Source of the DNA: a virus
Direction: 5' to 3' (one strand)
DNA length: 26,455 nt
IMG/VR virus record: IMGVR_UViG_3300007541_000174
Span: 1-26,455 of that record
Each line of letters opens with the position of its first letter. The first letter of the stretch is position 1. The notes beneath the pieces were generated by a model. That model was not told the DNA's origin and did not search any database. It worked only from the letters and a program-made list of their open reading frames with translations. A program made the translations under genes and the position numbers. This document shows, piece after piece, positions 21,827 through 26,455 of this stretch.

Positions 21827-22334
21827 AATATTTGATAACTTTGCACCAGAATGGTTATATCAAAGAAATCTCGTCGAAATGACAACAGGTGTTTTTCCTT
21901 GGTATTGGCCTAGTGGAGCATATAGTGATCATCCAGATGTTAGTGCATTTGGAAATGAAATATTTCACGGTGCTAGAGGACATAATGCATTACATCTTGC
22001 ACCTAGCCTAACGTATATCATGGATTATTGGTTTGATAAAAATAAAGATTGGTTTAAACTTGTTGAATTTGAAAGATGTAGAGCCAATTTATACACACCA
22101 GGACAAACGGTAGAAGAACATATAGATACTGATAGACAAAACAGATATAGTCTGTTATACTATGTAAATGATAGTGACGGCGGAACTACTATTGGTGGTG
22201 AAGTTGTTGAGCATAAGGCTAACAGAGCGGTATTGTTTAACAGCGATATCAAACATCAAGCAATAAAAAATACTAGTCCTGCTAGAATTAGTATTAATAT
22301 TATAATGCACGGAGAAGTAAATGAAAAAGTATGA
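21819..22334 (+). CDS. 2-oxoglutarate/Fe(II)-dependent oxygenase
   Basis: The 171-residue protein has the full iron site of the double-stranded beta-helix oxygenases: His101-x-Asp103 (EEHIDTD), distal His146 (SDIKHQAI) and a 2-oxoglutarate-binding Arg156 (SPARISINI). Such enzymes hydroxylate proteins, nucleic acids or small molecules. T4-like phages of marine bacteria often carry them with unknown targets; TET/JBP members oxidise bases in DNA. Here the gene overlaps the glycosyltransferase start-side by 8 bases and folE by 14 bases, so all three should be translated together. It could oxidise a base or a precursor to give a hydroxyl for glycosylation; a protein target such as a virion or host protein is the alternative. 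Confidence 0.85.
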   Translation: MIKIFDNFAPEWLYQRNLVEMTTGVFPWYWPSGAYSDHPDVSAFGNEIFHGARGHNALHLAPSLTYIMDYWFDKNKDWFKLVEFERCRANLYTPGQTVEEHIDTDRQNRYSLLYYVNDSDGGTTIGGEVVEHKANRAVLFNSDIKHQAIKNTSPARISINIIMHGEVNEKV

Positions 22335-23007
22335 AGAAGTAACACGCAGATTAAAGGACGCAAACAAGCGTTACTGGGCCGGCGACAATATCAGTGAATT
22401 CATTTATGTCGGCGAAAAATCAGAACTAATCAAAGAAGCAACAGAAAAGTTTGAAGGTGTGCTAGACGCACTTATTATTGATAGAGAAAACGATCCTAAC
22501 AGTCACGGTACTGCTAGACGTCTTGCAAAAATGTATTACAACGAACTAATGCAAGGACGTTATGATCGTATTCCACCAGCAACTGCTTTCCCCAATGAAG
22601 GTGAAAATGCATATACAGGTATGCTTGTTGTGCGAAGTGAACTTAAGAGTGTTTGTTCGCATCATCATCAACCGGTAACGGGTGTAGCATACATTGGTGT
22701 TATTCCTAATGGTAAAGTAATCGGACTTAGCAAATATACACGTATTGCACAGTGGTGTGCTAGACGTGGAACATTGCAGGAAGAACTTTGTAATGATATT
22801 GCACGTGAAATTGAAAAGGCTACAGATGCAAAACACTTAGGTGTTTATATTCAAGCAACACATGGTTGTTGTGAGAACAGAGGCATTATGGCACACAGCA
22901 GTCTTACACAAACAACCGTGCTAAAAGGTTCATTCAAGGATGATCCTGCTACTAAAAAAGAGTTTATGGACAATATTAAATTGCAACAAGAGTTTGCACC
23001 GAGATAA
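22321..23007 (+). CDS. folE: GTP cyclohydrolase I
   Basis: Converts GTP to dihydroneopterin triphosphate, the first step of both folate and 7-deazaguanine (queuosine) synthesis. The 228 residues match the FolE pattern: zinc ligands Cys112 and His115 in CSHHHQPVTG and Cys183 in ATHGCC, the PNSHGTARRLAKMY block, IGLSKYTRIAQW (134-145) and ENRGIMAHSS at the end. GGAG lies just before the ATG, which is inside the oxygenase gene (14-base overlap). Phage folE can support thymidylate synthesis through folate, or deazaguanine in DNA. The DpdA-like gene and QueD-like gene in the same stretch favour the second. QueE and QueC are not in the window. Confidence 0.93.
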   Translation: MKKYEEVTRRLKDANKRYWAGDNISEFIYVGEKSELIKEATEKFEGVLDALIIDRENDPNSHGTARRLAKMYYNELMQGRYDRIPPATAFPNEGENAYTGMLVVRSELKSVCSHHHQPVTGVAYIGVIPNGKVIGLSKYTRIAQWCARRGTLQEELCNDIAREIEKATDAKHLGVYIQATHGCCENRGIMAHSSLTQTTVLKGSFKDDPATKKEFMDNIKLQQEFAPR

Positions 23008-23009
23008 TT

Positions 23010-23339
23010 ATGACTAAAACAGATCCTTTAAAAGAAAGTTACACAATTACATTTGACGAAACTAATACTGACTATGCTTCGTCATATTATCCAAATCCAA
23101 CATATACATTTGATAATCTAGCCAATAATACCATTAACTGGACAGGTCCTGGAGCAACTGTTGGTGGTGTTACAGAATCGGTATTTGTAAGTCCGTATGG
23201 TCAAGGATTTTATGTTGACGAAGCACTAGTAGAGTCAAACCCAACTTGTAAATCAATATGGGAACAATTTAAGTATGTCTACGAAATAGTTAAAAGAGAC
23301 AAAGAGAATGGGGATTCAGGGGATGAAGTTAATTTCTAA
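23010..23339 (+). CDS. Hypothetical protein, 109 aa
   Basis: Begins two bases after folE. The first 75 residues are rich in Thr, Asn, Tyr, Gly and Pro (YASSYYPNPTYTFDNLANNT, then SPYGQGFYVDEALV), the style of a small virion or surface beta protein, and the last 30 are a charged helix. One Cys (NPTCKSIWEQF). Not recognised. Its 3' end overlaps the cupin-like gene by 17 to 32 bases depending on the start chosen there. Confidence 0.6.
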   Translation: MTKTDPLKESYTITFDETNTDYASSYYPNPTYTFDNLANNTINWTGPGATVGGVTESVFVSPYGQGFYVDEALVESNPTCKSIWEQFKYVYEIVKRDKENGDSGDEVNF

Positions 23340-23763
23340 TTTTTTAAACTGGTTAGATAGTTTAGGTCGTAAACGTATTATCATGGACCGTTACGATAAT
23401 CAACCTTATCTAACAAGATATTATTTGTTTTTAAAAGATAGAAAATGGTTTCCGTTTAACGTATTCCTACACAAATTTCACAAAGGAGATTTAGATGACT
23501 TACATGATCATCCATGGCCTTATTTCACTCTTATACTCCGTGGAGGCTATTGGGAACATACACCAAAGGGAAAATTTTGGAGAAGACCAGGTCATTTTCG
23601 GTTTTGCACTCCTAGGAGCCTTCATCGTATCGAACTTGCTCCTGGTGTTACACCATGGACACTTTTTATTCCAGGACCTAAATTAAGAGAATGGGGGTTT
23701 GTACGCAAAGGTGAATGGGTACAACACGAACAATATCTAGAGGAAAAATACAATGGAAAATAG
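23323..23763 (+). CDS. Cupin-like metal-binding protein
   Basis: ATG 23323 has GGGGA at 23310-23314 eight bases upstream; ATG 23308 in the same frame is the alternative. The central part reads as a cupin barrel: FHKGDLDDLHDHPWPYFTLI gives the His/Asp metal-binding first motif (HDHPW), followed by LRGGYWEHTPKGKF, and a later His in PRSLHRIEL with GVTPWTLFIPG. Cupins bind a divalent metal and may be isomerases, dioxygenases or plain ligand binders; the reaction here is unknown. The N-terminal MKLISNFLNWLDSLG is an amphipathic helix. It overlaps the next gene by 11 bases. Confidence 0.7.
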   Translation: MKLISNFLNWLDSLGRKRIIMDRYDNQPYLTRYYLFLKDRKWFPFNVFLHKFHKGDLDDLHDHPWPYFTLILRGGYWEHTPKGKFWRRPGHFRFCTPRSLHRIELAPGVTPWTLFIPGPKLREWGFVRKGEWVQHEQYLEEKYNGK

Positions 23764-24049
23764 TAAAATTAATACACCAGAAGGCCGTGATTGGCTTACA
23801 ACATTATTGCGTGAACAAAAGGTAGTTGTTACCTTTAATAAAAAAGATGGTGAGCAACGTGTAATGACTTGCACACTTAATCAAAACATTATTCCGCAGG
23901 ATAAACTTCCTAAAGGAACGCAAGATACTGTAAACGAAGGTAAAAAGAAAAACGAAAATGTTATGGCTGTTTATGATATCAATGCAGAAGGTTGGAGATC
24001 ATTTACTTGGGCGAATGTAACTAATGTAGAGTTTTCTTTAGGGGATTGA
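23753..24049 (+). CDS. SH3-barrel-like (DUF2693-type) small protein
   Basis: 98 residues in which REQKVVVTFNKKDGEQRVMT and the later AVYDINAEGWRSFTWANVTN form the strand pattern I associate with DUF2693, a small SH3-like barrel found in phages. GAGG about 9 bases upstream supports the ATG. A charged loop (PKGTQDTVNEGKKKNEN) interrupts the barrel. In T4-like phages these proteins are of unknown function, probably binding nucleic acid or protein. Assignment is from the sequence pattern only. Confidence 0.65.
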   Translation: MENSKINTPEGRDWLTTLLREQKVVVTFNKKDGEQRVMTCTLNQNIIPQDKLPKGTQDTVNEGKKKNENVMAVYDINAEGWRSFTWANVTNVEFSLGD

Positions 24050-24050
24050 T

Positions 24051-24617
24051 ATGATTAAGAAGAAGTTTTATACTTGGCAGGATGTTGAAAAAATGTGCGT
24101 TAGCATTGTCAATCAAATGTACAAGGACAACTGGCGTCCTGATTACATTGTAGGACTTACTCGAGGTGGCAATGTTCCTGCTACTATTATCAGCAATATG
24201 ACAGGCATTCGTTGTGAATCATTAAAAGTAAAACTTCGTGACATCGAAGCAGATGAAGAATGCGAGAGTAATTGTTGGATGGCAGAGGATGCTTATGGGT
24301 ACGATGAGAATGGTGAATACGCACCAGAAATGGGCCAATTCAAACATAATCCAATGGGCAAGAACATTCTAATTATAGATGACATCAACGATACAGGTGC
24401 TACATTCAATTGGATCAAAAAAGATTGGCAGAGCGGATGTTTGCCTAAAAGTCCTGTATGGGATCAAATTTGGGGTGATAATGTTCGCTTCGCAGTATTA
24501 ACAGAAAATCTAAGCAGTGGGTTTGACGGCGTGTCATACTCTTGTGATGAAGTAAACAAAGCAGAAGAGGATGTATGGTTAGTATATCCCTGGGAGAATG
24601 TAGGACACTATGGCTAA
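24051..24617 (+). CDS. Type I phosphoribosyltransferase
   Basis: The PRPP-binding signature is clear: NILIIDDINDTGATF (two acidic residues followed by the Asp-Thr-Gly-Ala-Thr loop), together with the PPi-loop region IVGLTRGGNVPATIIS. The 188-residue size and YIVGLTRGG start are like hypoxanthine/xanthine-guanine phosphoribosyltransferases, which make purine nucleotides from a free base and PRPP. An acidic insert (RDIEADEECESNCWMAEDAY) lies between the two motifs. AGGGGA precedes the ATG. It may salvage purines for phage DNA or handle a modified guanine-like base; the second is speculation. It overlaps the ClpP-like gene by 8 bases. Confidence 0.85.
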   Translation: MIKKKFYTWQDVEKMCVSIVNQMYKDNWRPDYIVGLTRGGNVPATIISNMTGIRCESLKVKLRDIEADEECESNCWMAEDAYGYDENGEYAPEMGQFKHNPMGKNILIIDDINDTGATFNWIKKDWQSGCLPKSPVWDQIWGDNVRFAVLTENLSSGFDGVSYSCDEVNKAEEDVWLVYPWENVGHYG

Positions 24618-25173
24618 AAAAGGCGAAGTACAACAACAGCAACCGAACAACATAGACAGCAATGGTGTTTATCTTTTAATGGATCAAATTACCTATGCTA
24701 GTTGTAAGGACGCAATTAAATGGATAATGAATCATAATCTAAGTGATAATCCATTACCAAAATAAACACTTATAATTAATTCACCAGGCGGCGATGTACA
24801 CGCGGCGTTTGCATTAATTGACACAATGAAAGCAAGTAGTATTCCTATTAAAACAGTAGGATTAGGATTAATTGCAAGTTGTGGATTCTTAATTTTTATT
24901 GCAGGTGAAAAAGGTAAACGTATCCTTACACCTAACACAAGCATTTTATCACATCAGTACACTTGGGGTAGTAGAGGCAAGGAACACGAACTGTATGCTA
25001 GAGTAAAGGAATTCGAACTCAGCACAGAACGTATGATTAATCATTACAAAAAATGTTTAGGAATGACAGAAGCAAAAATTAAAGAAATACTTCTTCCGCC
25101 ACAGGACGTTTGGTTAAGTGCTGAAGAAGCAAAGAAACTTAAAATTTGTGATAAGATTGAGGAATTGTACTAA
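24610..25173 (+). pseudogene. clpP: ClpP-like serine protease with in-frame TAA
   Basis: The frame starts at ATG 24610, overlapping the upstream stop, and codes 51 residues (MAKKGEVQQQQPNN ... NPLPK) before TAA at 24763-24765. The same frame then continues without another stop to 25173 and reads as the rest of a ClpP protease: INSPGGDVHAAFALID, catalytic-type Ser in GLIASCGFLIFIAG, His in ILSHQYTWGS and the end DVWLSAEEAKKLKICDKI. Joined, it is ~187 residues, a normal ClpP length. Either the gene is broken by one base change, the TAA is a sequence error, or the stop is read through or followed by restart at ATG 24826, which has no evident Shine-Dalgarno. It would degrade proteins with a Clp ATPase partner or mature virion proteins. 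Confidence 0.85.
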
Positions 25174-25586
25174 TGCGTGAAGACCTGATGGTACAGCAAC
25201 AGGTAAAAAATGTATGGCAACACATGGTTGGTGTTATTTGTCTGAATCAAGTTAATAGACGTCAAACCAAACCATTGCTTACAAAATTTTTCAAACGCTG
25301 GCCAACAGCAAATAAACTATTGCGTTCAGCAACTATTCCTATGCTGGAAGAGTTTTTAGCACCTTTGGGTATGCAAAAGGTAAGAGCAAAACGCATTTAT
25401 AAGATGAGCATACAGTTTGAAAATTGGGACGGAGAGGATGCTACACGACTTTATGGTATCGGTAAGTATGGTTCTGACAGTTATAAAATATTTTATAAAA
25501 ACGAAATTCCAACAGATGTTCAGGACAAAGAACTAAAAAGATATATCAAGGAAGAACTATGTGGGAATATTGGTGCAAAGCAATAG
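25173..25586 (+). CDS. MBD4-like HhH-GPD DNA glycosylase
   Basis: The 137 residues resemble the catalytic domain of MBD4, a mismatch glycosylase that removes T or U (and hydroxymethyl-U) opposite G. MVGVICLNQVNRRQTKPLL (18-36) matches its first helices, FLAPLGMQKVRAKRI (61-75) the next, and LYGIGKYGSDSYKIF (93-107) the helix-hairpin-helix and nearly its exact wording in MBD4. The catalytic Asp is probably Asp118 in VQDKELKRY. No iron-sulphur Cys cluster and no methyl-CpG domain are present. The ATG overlaps the ClpP-like stop (TAATG). It may repair deaminated or modified bases, or cut host DNA; which base is unknown. Confidence 0.8.
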   Translation: MREDLMVQQQVKNVWQHMVGVICLNQVNRRQTKPLLTKFFKRWPTANKLLRSATIPMLEEFLAPLGMQKVRAKRIYKMSIQFENWDGEDATRLYGIGKYGSDSYKIFYKNEIPTDVQDKELKRYIKEELCGNIGAKQ

Positions 25587-25717
25587 GGCAAAAGGCATAT
25601 GAACAAAAAAATAAAGCAGACAGAGTTGCAATTATACGCACTGTGTGGGTTTTATTACATATTGTTACTTGCCTTTTTATTATTATAGGTAACGGAAGGA
25701 CACTACATTTATGGTAA
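25559..25717 (+). CDS. Small membrane protein, 52 aa
   Basis: A short frame inside the gap between the glycosylase and the last gene: ATG 25559 to TAA 25715-25717. GGAAG lies upstream near 25550. The product starts MWEYWCKAIGQKAYEQKNK, then a hydrophobic segment VWVLLHIVTCLFIIIG follows, so it is a single-pass membrane protein with a charged cytoplasmic-type start. It overlaps the glycosylase by 28 bases and the next ATG by 7 bases, exactly filling the gap, which argues it is real. The function is unknown. Confidence 0.7.
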   Translation: MWEYWCKAIGQKAYEQKNKADRVAIIRTVWVLLHIVTCLFIIIGNGRTLHLW

Positions 25718-26454
25718 ACAAATCACCAGAACTTATTAAAGAACAAGAACTATTAATAGAAACTATTAAAAGACCCGATAGATATTATCGTATCAGCATT
25801 TGGGGTTATGGTAGTGAAATGGCTTGGTGTCCTATTAGCAAAGAATGTGCTGATTGGTGGAACTCACAGGAAGATCTATCAGCAGAAGAATACATGAGTG
25901 ATCCTGAAGGGTTTGTAAAAGAACACACCATTCCAGATTTTGCTGATTTCCTAGCATTTAAAAATGACGAGGGAGAAACTTATTATAATGGCTGGCATGA
26001 ATCACCAAACGAAGAATGTCACTTTTGGGGTGTTACCGATGAAGCCGCAAGTATTACCGTAGAGGAGGTTGAATCAGATGAGTATAATGCTCCTGTGATT
26101 GAAACCATAATCGATAGTAAGGACTTTCATAATGCTATCGACGAAGATGGTATTGAATGCACAATTGAAGATGCTGATGCAGTTATTCCTAAGGGTTGGT
26201 ATGCACAGATGATCAGCAGTGAAAAAGGAACTTTCTTTGATGGTGTTCTACACTTGGTAGGAGAAACTTTTGATCCTACTAAACTTGTTATCAATCAAAA
26301 CACAATGCCCAACGATGAAGTTTACATTCAGAGTGTTAGTTACGGAACCGAAGGCAATGAAGTAGAAATTGATAATCAAGGTGGGGACACCAACGGAAAA
26401 GGTTATTCAATTCATTTTTATGAGGAAACTTACGAACCACCGGTTCGAAACTAA
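25711..26454 (+). CDS. Acidic hypothetical protein, 247 aa
   Basis: The ATG overlaps the stop of the 52-residue gene and AACGGAAGGA is ~10 bases upstream. The gene is complete, ending at TAA 26452-26454, one base from the window edge. The protein is strongly acidic and aromatic (RPDRYYRISIWGYGSEMAWC, then repeated Asp/Glu clusters), with predicted strands and no catalytic motif I can name. Residues ~145-195 (IDSKDFHNAIDEDGIECTIE ... GWYAQMISSEKGTFF) look like a compact beta domain. Its acidity suggests a virion-surface or DNA-mimic-like protein; this is speculation. Confidence 0.65.
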   Translation: MVNKSPELIKEQELLIETIKRPDRYYRISIWGYGSEMAWCPISKECADWWNSQEDLSAEEYMSDPEGFVKEHTIPDFADFLAFKNDEGETYYNGWHESPNEECHFWGVTDEAASITVEEVESDEYNAPVIETIIDSKDFHNAIDEDGIECTIEDADAVIPKGWYAQMISSEKGTFFDGVLHLVGETFDPTKLVINQNTMPNDEVYIQSVSYGTEGNEVEIDNQGGDTNGKGYSIHFYEETYEPPVRN

Positions 26455-26455
26455 A

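Overview
The window reads as part of the genome of a T4-like (myovirus-type) tailed phage from an AT-rich, probably marine, bacterial host. The evidence is a full-length family B DNA polymerase of the gp43 type followed by a gp45-like sliding clamp, a DsbA-like late-transcription DNA-binding protein, a partial fibre-like structural gene, tightly packed and mostly co-directional small genes that share start and stop codons, and a cargo of auxiliary metabolic genes (FolE, TGT/DpdA-like, 2OG-Fe(II) oxygenase, phosphoribosyltransferase, ClpP-like protease). Gene style and AT-richness resemble pelagiphage and cyanophage T4-like genomes. This is inference; no photosynthesis marker or host-specific marker lies in the window.

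Layout. (1) 1-1308: 3' end of a fibre/structural gene and a small gene. (2) 1291-3153: a small early-type region with one leftward gene, back-to-back sigma70-like promoters, three small rightward genes and two hairpin terminators. (3) 3193-10560: nine consecutive genes that look head-associated. Several start with short Met-basic-hydrophobic-Glu-Phe-Ile-type leaders like the capsid-targeting sequences of T4 internal proteins, and several end in short Cys- or Arg/Lys-rich tags. The set includes two enzyme domains (nucleotidyltransferase, HAD phosphatase) and a membrane-active-looking protein. (4) 10532-13977: a GT-A-like glycosyltransferase, a conserved-looking unknown, a methyltransferase, DsbA, a tandem pair of paralogous membrane proteins and a small HAD phosphatase. 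(5) 14082-17722: DNA polymerase, clamp and a small membrane protein. (6) 17723-23007: a TGT/DpdA-like base-exchange enzyme, a DUF465-like protein, an unknown, a QueD/PTPS-like T-fold protein, a small gene, then GT-B glycosyltransferase, 2OG oxygenase and GTP cyclohydrolase I with overlapping reading frames. (7) 23010-26454: cupin-like, SH3-barrel-like and phosphoribosyltransferase genes, a ClpP-like gene broken by an in-frame TAA, an MBD4-like DNA glycosylase, a 52-residue membrane protein and an acidic unknown.

How it may work together. Region 6 holds the first step (FolE) and a candidate second step (QueD-like) of 7-deazaguanine synthesis, a TGT-fold enzyme that lacks the tRNA-TGT zinc motif and so resembles DpdA, and an oxygenase and glycosyltransferase coupled to folE. 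The most interesting reading is a DNA base hypermodification pathway, possibly ending in an oxidised or glycosylated deazaguanine. QueE and QueC are not in the window and would have to come from elsewhere in the phage or from the host. The second main hypothesis is that region 3 encodes a bank of capsid-packaged proteins delivered with the DNA.
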